This document shows, piece after piece, positions 1-6,299 of a stretch of DNA of 10,391 nt. Where the stretch lies: positions 1 through 10,391 of the forward strand of contig PBSP01000067.1 of the NCBI GenBank assembly GCA_002726845.1, read 5' to 3'. Below the pieces are notes generated by a model that saw only the letters and a program-made list of their open reading frames with translations, had not been told where the DNA came from and did no database searches. The number at the start of each line of letters is the position of its first letter. Position 1 is the first letter of the stretch. The position numbers and the translations under genes are program-made. The DNA comes from Methanobacteriota archaeon (GTDB taxonomy: Archaea; Thermoplasmatota; Poseidoniia; Poseidoniales; Poseidoniaceae).

Positions 1-1353
1 GCTCCAAAACAGCAATGAAAACATGTTGATGTTTGCGAGCAGAGCAGCCATCAAAATAACAGGGATGTTCGATGCATAAACCAGCCGAATTGGGTATTTA
101 CCTCGATGTCCACGCACCTTTCCATGCGTTAACGGCAATTCCAGCTTACTCGACTCAGCATAAGCCACCACTAGGAACACAATAACACTCGAAACAAGAG
201 CAATCACTGCGTTGGGATGGGTTGCATCACCCAGTAATATCATTTCAAACCCGTTTAAGGATATCATTTCGCCGTTGGTCGCTGTTCTGAACATGTAGAA
301 AATCATCGGCAGTGTACCTGCTGGTGGGTTTTGTACGGAATAGGCCAAACCTGAGGTGGTTGGAAGAGGAGAAAGCGTACCAACAAACGTCGATTGTGCC
401 ACACCTGCTGCGATAAACAGCGACATTCCCGATCCAATACCCCATTTGCTTACCAATTCATCAAGAAGGAACACGAGGTAGGATCCTGCAAACAATTGTG
501 CGACAATAACAAAGTTGGCCCAACCGATACCATACTCATCGATTAGGAATTCCGAAGGATCGAGGAAACCGTAGGTTTGAGGAATCGATTCAATTGGAAT
601 CATAATTAGAACCAAAAGTTTCTGAACACCTTGATACATTGCTTTATCTTCACTGTTGGTCAAATCGAGACGAATAATTTTCGCACCTGCGAACAACTGC
701 ATGATAATAGATCCCGTAACGATCGGCCCGATTCCCAGATGCATGATGGTACCCGATGCACCGGCCATGATGGAGCGGAATCCACTGAACAAGTCCATGG
801 CTTGCCCGCTCAGACCGTACAACATGACGTTGGTCATGGCGAAATAAATGATGAGAACGAACGTCGTTGTCCACATCTTTTCTCCGAATCGCACGTGGCG
901 GTCCGGTTTGGTAATCGCTGGATACACGTCAACGAATCGGCTCAGTGCGTACAAACGGCTGCTTTGGTCTCCGCTCCACATGAAACATGTGAGGATTGCA
1001 GCCGCTCCGAAACCAAGTAGCAGAACTCCAACGAGAAGGAATCCCACCGCCTCATCGTAGCCACCCCATTTTTCAGGTCGACAATACCAAACAGCGATGA
1101 ATACGAAAATTAGCCAACCGTACAGTTTCGCATAGCGTCCGATAATCGGCAACTGTTTCATCGACGCTGGAAGGTCAATTTGGAAACAGGCCATAACATA
1201 GGCTACGTGTGCTACTGCAAGAACGATACCAAACACAGCGGCGTCTCGAGCGGCACCCGTTCCAGAGAGTTCATCCCATTGCCAATAAAACAGCAGTCCA
1301 AAATAAATTATTCCCGTAAGAACAACACCGATTGGTACTGGCTTGTGTTTCAT
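1..1353 (-). CDS. secY: Protein translocase subunit SecY (Sec61 alpha), C-terminus cut by window edge, with long N-terminal extension
   Basis: SecY forms the protein-conducting channel of the Sec translocon in the cytoplasmic membrane. My translation is open for 451 codons and runs off the left edge. The SecY core starts near residue 135 and is recognised by LGIGPI (206-211), GSIIMQLFAG (214-223), the segment before TM3 (YQGVQKLLVL), FLLDELVSKWGIGSG (TM4-TM5), and GKYPIRLVYASNIPVIL (about 418-434, TM7). TM8-TM10 lie outside the window. Upstream of the core are about 134 extra residues with four hydrophobic stretches (about 7-26, 38-57, 77-91, 101-126), which a minimal archaeal SecY lacks. The start is fixed by AAAGGAGGT, with 6 nt between GGAGGT and the ATG. 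The gene follows uL15 by 14 nt, the usual place for secY at the end of spc operons. Identity is certain; the role of the extension is unknown. Confidence 0.97.
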   Translation of the reverse strand, partial: MKHKPVPIGVVLTGIIYFGLLFYWQWDELSGTGAARDAAVFGIVLAVAHVAYVMACFQIDLPASMKQLPIIGRYAKLYGWLIFVFIAVWYCRPEKWGGYDEAVGFLLVGVLLLGFGAAAILTCFMWSGDQSSRLYALSRFVDVYPAITKPDRHVRFGEKMWTTTFVLIIYFAMTNVMLYGLSGQAMDLFSGFRSIMAGASGTIMHLGIGPIVTGSIIMQLFAGAKIIRLDLTNSEDKAMYQGVQKLLVLIMIPIESIPQTYGFLDPSEFLIDEYGIGWANFVIVAQLFAGSYLVFLLDELVSKWGIGSGMSLFIAAGVAQSTFVGTLSPLPTTSGLAYSVQNPPAGTLPMIFYMFRTATNGEMISLNGFEMILLGDATHPNAVIALVSSVIVFLVVAYAESSKLELPLTHGKVRGHRGKYPIRLVYASNIPVILMAALLANINMFSLLFWS

Positions 1354-1359
1354 TCAGAG

Positions 1360-1368
1360 ACCTCCTTT
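1360..1368 (-). promoter_or_regulatory. Shine-Dalgarno site of secY
   Basis: AAAGGAGGT lies 6 nt upstream of the secY ATG and shares one base with the uL15 stop codon. It is one of the strongest SD matches in the window. It shows that the first ATG, before the extra hydrophobic segments, is the real start. Confidence 0.85.
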
Positions 1369-1793
1369 CACTCTTCTTCCCATTCTTCCCAGTCGTCGCC
1401 ATCTTCAAGATTGATGGAACCGCCTGCGGCTTCAACCTTTTTGATGGCCGTTGCGCTTGCATGAGCGACTGTGATTGTCAGAGCAGTCCCGATTCGACCG
1501 GACCCGAGGAGTTTGTCGATACCGAGTGCTCCGAGGTCGATGCTATCTTTACCATCGGCCATGCCTTCCAATTGACTAACGTTGCACGTCACGTGAACGT
1601 TGCGTAGAGAGGGATGACGGTTGAAACCGTGCATACCCCAGTGGCCTGGCATGTACTTGATCCGGGTCATAACTCGATGTTTGTTCATACCCGCATTACC
1701 ACGGCCACCGCGCTTCCCTGCACCGCGACCTGCTTTCTTTCCGCGACCGTGGTAGCGGTTTCGCCCACGGTGTTTGTTTGCTTTTGTACCCAT
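1368..1793 (-). CDS. rpl15: 50S ribosomal protein uL15
   Basis: uL15 is a late-assembling large-subunit protein that binds 23S rRNA through a long basic N-terminal arm. The product is 141 residues. The arm is visible at about residues 5-40, rich in Gly, Arg, Lys and His and ending in GKRGGRGNAGMNKHR. A compact globular part follows (KYMPGHWGMHGF, then VNVSQL-like VTCNVSQLEG). The C-terminus is unusually acidic with two tryptophans (EDGDDWEEWEEE). Two adjacent ATGs occur at 1796 and 1793. I chose 1793 because the SD GAGGTGA lies 4 nt from it but only 1 nt from 1796; using 1796 would add one Met. The gene lies between uL30 and secY, the standard spc order. Confidence 0.95.
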   Translation of the reverse strand: MGTKANKHRGRNRYHGRGKKAGRGAGKRGGRGNAGMNKHRVMTRIKYMPGHWGMHGFNRHPSLRNVHVTCNVSQLEGMADGKDSIDLGALGIDKLLGSGRIGTALTITVAHASATAIKKVEAAGGSINLEDGDDWEEWEEE

Positions 1794-1797
1794 CATA

Positions 1798-1805
1798 TCA
1801 CCTCA
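1798..1805 (-). promoter_or_regulatory. Fused stop/SD TGAGGTGA at uL30-uL15 junction
   Basis: The uL30 stop TGA is the first three bases of TGAGGTGA, the SD of uL15. The spacing is 1 nt to the ATG at 1796 and 4 nt to the ATG at 1793, which favours the second. Confidence 0.8.
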
Positions 1806-2273
1806 AATCATTCTTTCAACGAGCGCTTTAATGTCGTCGCCTCGAGAGCCGAGAGCTCCACCGACAACGTACGACCGCTTGATGCCACCCCATCCCTTTG
1901 ATCCACGAGGGGGATGGAGACGGAAAACTCGCTTTAGACCAGGGACGTCTTTGACGGTTGCTTCGTTGTCAACAATCGCCTTTGCAAAGTCTCCAATGGT
2001 TTTGTAATCGGTTGCTTCTGAAACAATTGCATCGGTCAATGGAGCATCGCCGGTCATTCGCCCGCGCTCTGAGAGCATGGTTTCAACGGTTGCGAGGTCA
2101 GCATTGCCCCAAGTAATGTAGTCCTTAGCCTTGCGCAACATCCCAAGATATTGGTCGTTTTCAGGGATGATGACAGCATGGTTGACCTTGGTCAGGTTGA
2201 GATACGACATTGTCTCGCGAATGGAGCGCTCGACGCCGACGTTGCTTCGTGCTCTAACAACGATAATACTCAC
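1803..2273 (-). CDS. rpl30: 50S ribosomal protein uL30, long archaeal form
   Basis: uL30 binds 23S rRNA in the large subunit. The 156 residues are the long archaeal/eukaryal type; bacterial uL30 is about 60 residues. The N-terminal ferredoxin-like part reads IIVVRARSNVGVERSIRETM, then LNLTKVNHAVIIPEN; the C-terminal extension includes FRLHPPRGSKGWGGIKRSY. The start is GTG at 2273. It overlaps the uS5 stop by 4 nt (GTGA), and a purine-rich SD (GGGAGGG) lies 7 nt upstream. No other start preserves the conserved N-terminus, since the next Met is residue 22. Confidence 0.95.
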   Translation of the reverse strand: MSIIVVRARSNVGVERSIRETMSYLNLTKVNHAVIIPENDQYLGMLRKAKDYITWGNADLATVETMLSERGRMTGDAPLTDAIVSEATDYKTIGDFAKAIVDNEATVKDVPGLKRVFRLHPPRGSKGWGGIKRSYVVGGALGSRGDDIKALVERMI

Positions 2274-3043
2274 TTCAATACCCTCCCAGTGTTGATGAAC
2301 AGGCGTTCTCGCTGTTCGTTGCTGATTCGAGTTGTGTTTAATGCTTTGAGCGCGTTAAAGGTCGCTGCTGCATAATTGATGGTCGTACGAGTCTGACCCT
2401 TGGTTCGAGAGAGAACGTCTGTAACACCTGCGAGTTCGAGTACTTTTTTACCCGTTTCACCGATGACAAGACCCTTGCCCTTTGCTGCTGGCATCAGACT
2501 CACTCGAGTGGATGCAGATCGTCCATTGACCTTGATCGGGACCGATGTACCAGGACCTGCTGAAGATTCCCATGAACCGTTTCCACGCTGTACGCTGATG
2601 AGGTTGAGTTTTGCAGCAACAATGGCCTTTTGAATCGCATTGGATACTTCCTTTGCTTTTGCCATTGCAAGTCCGACATATCCGTCACGGTTGCCAACAC
2701 AAGCCATGACATTGAATCGCACTCGGCGTCCACTGTCCGTCATACGTTGAACCATGTTGACATTGATGATTTCATCCTCTAATTCAGGGAGAAGAGCGTC
2801 GACAATTTCGACCTCACGAATCGGAAGACCGGTTGCTAAAGCAGCTTCATAGGTGGTAACCAGACCTGCGTAAACCATGTTACCCAGGCGAGTTCGAGGC
2901 GTCCAATTTCGAAGGTTGCTAATAGCGTCCGCTTGGGCACTACGACGTCGTCGTCGACCGCCCGCTTCTTCAGGCTCGGCAGGAGCATAAGCGAGGATCA
3001 TTCCCGGTGCTTGCGTGATTTCTATTGTTTCTTCTTCGGTCAT
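2270..3043 (-). CDS. rps5: 30S ribosomal protein uS5
   Basis: uS5 lies at the mRNA entry side and decoding region of the small subunit and contributes to translational accuracy. The product is 257 residues. After an N-terminal extension of about 40 residues with an Arg run (GGRRRRRSAQ), the dsRBD-like domain includes MVQRMTDSGRRVRFNVMACV and GNRDGYVGLAMAKAKEV; then RGNGSWE and the C-terminal domain (MPAAKGKGLVIGETGKKVLE, GVTDVLSRTKG). The ATG overlaps the uL18 stop by one base (TGATG). A variant SD, GAGGGGG, lies 7 nt upstream. Its own stop overlaps the uL30 GTG start. Confidence 0.96.
   Translation of the reverse strand: MTEEETIEITQAPGMILAYAPAEPEEAGGRRRRRSAQADAISNLRNWTPRTRLGNMVYAGLVTTYEAALATGLPIREVEIVDALLPELEDEIINVNMVQRMTDSGRRVRFNVMACVGNRDGYVGLAMAKAKEVSNAIQKAIVAAKLNLISVQRGNGSWESSAGPGTSVPIKVNGRSASTRVSLMPAAKGKGLVIGETGKKVLELAGVTDVLSRTKGQTRTTINYAAATFNALKALNTTRISNEQRERLFINTGRVLK
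2281..2287 (-). promoter_or_regulatory. SD GGGAGGG deciding the GTG start of uL30
   Basis: GGGAGGG lies inside the 3' end of uS5, 7 nt upstream of the GTG at 2273. The spacing supports GTG as a genuine start and translation coupled to uS5. Confidence 0.7.
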
Positions 3044-3552
3044 CAGTATGCCCCCTCAATGGATGATTTGGTTGTCTCGATAGCATTTGCAACGCTTTCG
3101 TCAATGTGTGCGCCGTTGATTCGATCGTCGGAAGGAAGAATTTCTTCGCTATGCGGTACGTTAAGACCGGCCTCAACCATTCCACGAAGAGCAGCGAAAA
3201 CACGGCCACCTGGCGTGCTTGCAGCAAGTCCGATATCGAGAACCGCATCTTCATGCCCTGCAGCGATTGCAGCCTTTCCAAGCGCATATCCAACAAGATA
3301 CGATGCAGGAACCGATTTCTTCGACATGGTTTCTGGCCATGCGTGTTTCTTGACCAAATCGTTGCCTGTGACGTTCAAAGCGACCTTGTCGCCTTCAGCA
3401 GCCCATGTCACCAATTGGCAAGACGTTCGTGTGTTGGAAACACGAACAACTGCTCGAGGTTGTTGGCTTTGAAGGAGACGAAGACGGCGGCGGTAGTCCG
3501 TTAGCCCAGCCTTGCGTCGTCGTAGAACAGATCGTCGTCGATTTCCTTGCAT
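3043..3552 (-). CDS. rpl18: 50S ribosomal protein uL18
   Basis: uL18 binds 5S rRNA in the central protuberance together with uL5. The product is 169 residues. The basic N-terminus matches archaeal uL18 (RRRKAGLTDYRRRLRLLQSQ, then PRAVVRVSNTRTSCQLV). The core contains SYLVGYALGKAAIAAG, AVLDIGLAASTPGGRVFAAL, GMVEAGLNVPHSEEILPSDD and RINGAHI. The ATG overlaps the eL19 stop by one base (TGATG). SD GGAGGGG lies 7 nt upstream, inside eL19. Nothing in the sequence is unusual. Confidence 0.97.
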   Translation of the reverse strand: MQGNRRRSVLRRRKAGLTDYRRRLRLLQSQQPRAVVRVSNTRTSCQLVTWAAEGDKVALNVTGNDLVKKHAWPETMSKKSVPASYLVGYALGKAAIAAGHEDAVLDIGLAASTPGGRVFAALRGMVEAGLNVPHSEEILPSDDRINGAHIDESVANAIETTKSSIEGAY

Positions 3553-4013
3553 CAGTTATCCCCTCCCTTGAGTTCAATACCTTCCAGCGTCATTTGTGAG
3601 CGCATGTGAGCAATGGAACGGTAAGAACCTCCCTTTGCTTTGAGGTAGTAGCGTCGATACTGCGACGGAGTGATTTCATCGGTCTCTCGAAGATCCTTGA
3701 GAGCACGACGTTGCGAACGAATCGTTCGCATCCATCGGTTTTTCCGAGGGTTTCGAGCGTTTGCAGTACCCATTCTTTTCCCTTGACCCTTTTGACGACC
3801 CTTTCGTCGCTGTTCTTGGCGAGAACGAGCTCGAACACGAGAGGTGCCTTTGACGGCTTTTGCTCGAATGAGCCCCTCTTCGATAAATTCACGGATATCA
3901 TCGGCTTGAACGGATGATGCGACTTCGTCGATGTAATCAGGATTGATCCAAACTCTGTTCTCTCCGCAGCCTAGAATTTTAGCAGCGAGACGTTTTTGAT
4001 TCGTAAGTTGCAT
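3552..4013 (-). CDS. rpl19e: 50S ribosomal protein eL19
   Basis: eL19 is an archaeal/eukaryal large-subunit protein involved in an inter-subunit bridge near the exit-tunnel side. The product is 153 residues. It has the N-terminal motif QLTNQKRLAAKILGCGENRV and WINPDYIDEV, a middle very basic helix (SRVRARSRQEQRRKGRQKGQ, GKRMGTANARNPRKNRWM), and the C-terminal QYRRYYLKAKGGSYRSIAHM. The ATG overlaps the eL32 stop by one base (TGATG). SD GGAGG lies 8 nt upstream, inside the last codons of eL32. Confidence 0.97.
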   Translation of the reverse strand: MQLTNQKRLAAKILGCGENRVWINPDYIDEVASSVQADDIREFIEEGLIRAKAVKGTSRVRARSRQEQRRKGRQKGQGKRMGTANARNPRKNRWMRTIRSQRRALKDLRETDEITPSQYRRYYLKAKGGSYRSIAHMRSQMTLEGIELKGGDN

Positions 4014-4657
4014 CAGACATTCCTCCTTCTGTTCAGGACACGTATGCCCAACTCATCGGCCCGTGCGTGAATGAACTCACGCTTTCGTCCACCGACAGTT
4101 CGGCCAACACGAGCTGCCTGAGTTTCAGGATCAATCGATTCCAAATCGTTGAGGTTGTGCACCATGACTTCTTGGAAACCAGATGGATGGAGACCTCGTG
4201 CTGCTGCTACTTTACCGTGGCCGACTCGCACGAGTGACCCTCGGTACTTGTAATTTCGACGTTGTTTGCTGTCCATACCGTGTGGAGCGCGCCATCCCGA
4301 CCGGGACAATCGCTTGTAGCGGAACCATTCCGTACGTCGGAATGAAGGTGTTTTCTTCTTCTGCGCTGCACGGAGAGCAAGTGCTTCTTGAGTCGCTTCG
4401 TCGAGAACCGGTTTTTGTTTTGCAACATGACCTTCATCCTCGTCGTCATCCCAATCGTCATCGTCTTCAAAGAAGTCGTCTTCCTCTTCCTCAACATCGG
4501 ACGATGCTTCCGTTTCTTCAACGGGTGCTTCGTCTTCACCTGCAGCCTCGATGAGGCGTTCGATGAGATCAGCCTTCTTCCCCGAAACAGGTAGGCCCTG
4601 CTCTCTGAGCAATTCCTTGAGTTCAGCTACGGTCATACCTTCGTAATCGTCTGCCAT
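4013..4657 (-). CDS. rpl32e: 50S ribosomal protein eL32 with N-terminal SAP domain
   Basis: eL32 is an archaeal/eukaryal large-subunit protein that binds 23S rRNA. The 214-residue product has three parts. Residues about 8-39 form a SAP motif (MTVAELKELLREQGLPVSGK, followed by KADLIERLIEAAG), a helix-extended-helix fold that binds nucleic acid in other proteins. Residues about 41-75 are a highly acidic linker (for example DDFFEDDDDWDDDEDEG). Residues from about 100 are the eL32 core (FRRTEWFRYKRLSRSGWRAP, NYKYRGSLVRVGHG, HPSGFQEVMVHNL, GRTVGGRKREFIHARADELG, IRVLNRR). The start follows uL6 by 6 nt; GGAG lies 9 nt upstream. The fusion is in one uninterrupted frame. Haloarchaeal eL32 is known to carry a different N-terminal helix-hairpin extension, so extra N-terminal domains have precedent. 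Confidence 0.95.
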   Translation of the reverse strand: MADDYEGMTVAELKELLREQGLPVSGKKADLIERLIEAAGEDEAPVEETEASSDVEEEEDDFFEDDDDWDDDEDEGHVAKQKPVLDEATQEALALRAAQKKKTPSFRRTEWFRYKRLSRSGWRAPHGMDSKQRRNYKYRGSLVRVGHGKVAAARGLHPSGFQEVMVHNLNDLESIDPETQAARVGRTVGGRKREFIHARADELGIRVLNRRRNV

Positions 4658-4663
4658 CCTTCA

Positions 4664-5206
4664 TCACTCCTTGCTGAGACGGTAAATCCCGTCTTGAAAT
4701 ACCCGTCGATCTCGCTTCTTGACCGTTGTGCAGCGTTCGATATTTGCTGCAGTCTGGCCAACGAGTTCTTTATCGATCCCTGTCACCGTGACTTCTACCT
4801 TGTTGGTGACCTTTACATCAACACCAGGGAGAATGTCTGCTGAGCGTGGGACTTTTTCACCGAAGTAATTGTTGACGACGAAGTTTTGTCCTTGAACCGC
4901 CAATGTCATTGGGAAGTGAGAATAAAAGGCTTTCAAACGATAGGTGAAGCCTTCTGTTACACCTTTGATCATGTTGTTAAGGTGTGCATTCCAAGTACCT
5001 GCCAAAGCCTTGTCCTTACGACGTGGCAAATCGGTTCTTACGATGAGACCGCCTCCATCTTGGAACAGTTCAACTCGAGACGATGCAAAGGCACGCGAAA
5101 GCGTCCCGTTGGGTCCAGCTATGGTAACGACGCCATCTTCGCTGAGTGTGGCAGTTACGCCTTCAGGGATGGTTACGTTGTGTTCGATTCTGTCGATTTT
5201 TACCAT
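4664..5206 (-). CDS. rpl6: 50S ribosomal protein uL6
   Basis: uL6 lies near the factor-binding site and the base of the stalk on the large subunit. The 180-residue product shows two similar domains typical of the family. The first includes VTIPEGVTATLSEDGVVTIA and GPNGTLSRAF; then HLNNMIKGVTEGFTYRLKAF and YSHFPMTL. The second includes NYFGEKVPRSADILPGVDVK and VEVTVTGIDKELVGQTAANI, then KKRDRRVFQDGIY. SD GAGGTGA is 4 nt upstream of the ATG, and the first three bases of TGAGGTGA are the uS8 stop codon. Confidence 0.97.
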   Translation of the reverse strand: MVKIDRIEHNVTIPEGVTATLSEDGVVTIAGPNGTLSRAFASSRVELFQDGGGLIVRTDLPRRKDKALAGTWNAHLNNMIKGVTEGFTYRLKAFYSHFPMTLAVQGQNFVVNNYFGEKVPRSADILPGVDVKVTNKVEVTVTGIDKELVGQTAANIERCTTVKKRDRRVFQDGIYRLSKE

Positions 5207-5210
5207 ATTT

Positions 5211-5218
5211 TCACCTCA
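5211..5218 (-). promoter_or_regulatory. Fused stop/SD TGAGGTGA at uS8-uL6 junction
   Basis: The uS8 stop TGA begins TGAGGTGA; a 4-nt AT-rich spacer then leads to the uL6 ATG. It is one of six such junctions in the operon. Confidence 0.8.
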
Positions 5219-5605
5219 GTACACATAGGCAAGCAGTTTGCCACCGATGCGAGCATCTTTCGCATCATAATGATTCATGACACCCGAATTGGTCGTCAAA
5301 ATAAGAAGACCAAAATCTTGGGCTGGGAGATAGCGTGTCTCCCACTTTTCGAATTCCTGTCGTCGAACGCTGTGTCGTGGTTTTACAGTACCGCATCGAT
5401 TGATGGTACCGCGTAGTTGCACAACAAAAGCGTCCCCTCGGCCGTTTTCAACACGTGAATACTCTCCGATGTAACCGGATGTCTGCATAATGTTGAGAAC
5501 GTTACCAAGTAATTTGGAGGCCGGTGACAATTCGACATCGAATCGTCCAGCCTGTTCTGCGTTGTATATCTTGACAAGTGCGTCGTTTAATGGATCAAAT
5601 TGCAT
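5216..5605 (-). CDS. rps8: 30S ribosomal protein uS8
   Basis: uS8 binds the central domain of 16S rRNA and is needed for platform assembly. The 129-residue product begins MQFDPLNDALVKIYNAEQAG and ends with the conserved signature region (LLILTTNSGVMNHYDAKDAR, IGGKLLAYVY). The ATG at 5605 lies 6 nt from SD GAGGTGA. An out-of-frame ATG at 5609 is only 2 nt from the SD and would code for four residues, so it is not taken as the start. The 11-nt gap to uS14 consists almost entirely of this SD and spacer. Confidence 0.97.
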   Translation of the reverse strand: MQFDPLNDALVKIYNAEQAGRFDVELSPASKLLGNVLNIMQTSGYIGEYSRVENGRGDAFVVQLRGTINRCGTVKPRHSVRRQEFEKWETRYLPAQDFGLLILTTNSGVMNHYDAKDARIGGKLLAYVY

Positions 5606-5611
5606 TCATAA

Positions 5612-5619
5612 TCACCTCA
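5612..5619 (-). promoter_or_regulatory. Fused stop/SD TGAGGTGA at uS14-uS8 junction
   Basis: The uS14 stop TGA is the start of TGAGGTGA, 6 nt before the uS8 ATG. The spacing rules out the out-of-frame ATG at 5609. Confidence 0.8.
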
Positions 5620-5769
5620 ATTCATTTTCTTAAATCCTATCTCAGGACCAATGTCTCGGAAGCACTGACGGCATAGACGTAGGCCATGGCGTCGAATCAA
5701 TCCACGTCGTCGACCGCATCGTCGACATCCAATCGTTCGTCCCATGTATTCTCCATGATCTCGTGCCAT
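5617..5769 (-). CDS. rps14: 30S ribosomal protein uS14, zinc-binding short form
   Basis: uS14 assembles in the 3' major domain (head) of the small subunit. I translated this short gene by hand: 50 residues, starting MARDHGEYMGRTIGCRRCGR and containing GLIRRHGLRLCRQCFRDIG. Four cysteines (C15, C18, C33, C36) form the CXXC...CXXC zinc site of the archaeal form. It fills the gap between uL5 and uS8, as in all archaeal spc operons. An in-frame ATG at 5775 overlaps the uL5 stop (ATGA), but GGAGG is only 1 nt before it and 7 nt before 5769, so I chose 5769. Arg codons are 8 CGA, 3 CGT and 1 CGC, with no AGA or AGG. Confidence 0.95.
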   Translation of the reverse strand: MARDHGEYMGRTIGCRRCGRRRGLIRRHGLRLCRQCFRDIGPEIGFKKMN

Positions 5770-5771
5770 TT

Positions 5772-6299
5772 TCATTCCTCCATGATGTTAATTCCAAAGT
5801 TTGACTTGAACCATTCCATCGATTCTTCTCGAGAAACTGCATGGCTTTTACCGACTTTGCTTTTTGCCTTTCGACGACGACTGATACGGTGACCGGGTCG
5901 CTCAAGGACGACATTGATGTCCATACCGAAGATACCAATGTCTGGATCGTATTTTTGTTCAGGGAAATCGGTGTAATCTCTTATACCGAATGAGAGGTTG
6001 CCTTGCGCATCAAAATTCCAACCGGGTATCGTCTTGTCACGAACCCAAAAGGCGTTGGTCAAGAATTCCTTGATGGTGGCTTGGTCGCGCATGGTTGACC
6101 GGCAACCAATTGGCGCACCTTCGCGAACTTTGAGGTCACGATTTTGGATTCGGCCAAGTGTTCGCTGAGGGCGTACGCCCGTAACCATTTGAAGTACGTT
6201 TTCTGCATTAACGAGTCGATCGCCACCTTCACCAACACCGATGTTGACGCAAACCTTCGTGATGCGTGGGACACTCATTGGATTGACCGTTTCACTCAA
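5772..6299 (-). CDS. rpl5: 50S ribosomal protein uL5, TTG start
   Basis: uL5 binds 5S rRNA and helix 84 of 23S rRNA in the central protuberance, next to uL18. The product is 175 residues. Recognisable parts are NPMSVPRITKVCVNIGVGEG near the N-terminus, TGVRPQRTLGR, REGAPIGCRSTMRD, FGIRDYTDFPEQKYDPDIGI and GMDINVVLERPGHRISRRRK. I chose TTG at 6299: it has SD GGAGGTGA 4 nt upstream, overlaps the eS4 stop by 4 nt (TTGA), and keeps the family's NPM motif before the core. The alternative ATG at 6278 would lose seven residues and has no comparable SD. Confidence 0.95.
   Translation of the reverse strand: MSETVNPMSVPRITKVCVNIGVGEGGDRLVNAENVLQMVTGVRPQRTLGRIQNRDLKVREGAPIGCRSTMRDQATIKEFLTNAFWVRDKTIPGWNFDAQGNLSFGIRDYTDFPEQKYDPDIGIFGMDINVVLERPGHRISRRRKAKSKVGKSHAVSREESMEWFKSNFGINIMEE
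5777..5781 (-). promoter_or_regulatory. SD GGAGG deciding the uS14 start
   Basis: GGAGG lies 1 nt before the ATG at 5775 and 7 nt before the in-frame ATG at 5769. Only the second has normal spacing, so it is taken as the start. Confidence 0.7.

Noticed and set aside
631..1020. Long plus-strand open frames opposite secY and other genes (for example 631-1020, 2933-3472, 4886-5416)
   Set aside because: They are antisense to well-recognised ribosomal or SecY genes, show no family features, and lack consistent SD sites. The frequent Arg codon CGA (TCG on the other strand) tends to keep opposite frames open.
952..1353. The SecY extension as a separate small membrane protein gene or a frameshifted upstream gene
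   Set aside because: My translation shows one continuous frame from ATG 1353 to the window edge with no stop, and there is no SD-supported start near residue 135.
4433..4537. Low-complexity GA-rich stretch in eL32 considered as a DNA repeat
   Set aside because: It is explained by Asp/Glu codons of the acidic linker in an intact reading frame; there is no regular repeat unit at DNA level.
5595..5609. Tiny out-of-frame ORF ATG...TGA (four residues) at the uS8 start
   Set aside because: Its ATG is only 2 nt from the SD, and the uS8 ATG has better spacing. A regulatory role cannot be supported from one sequence.
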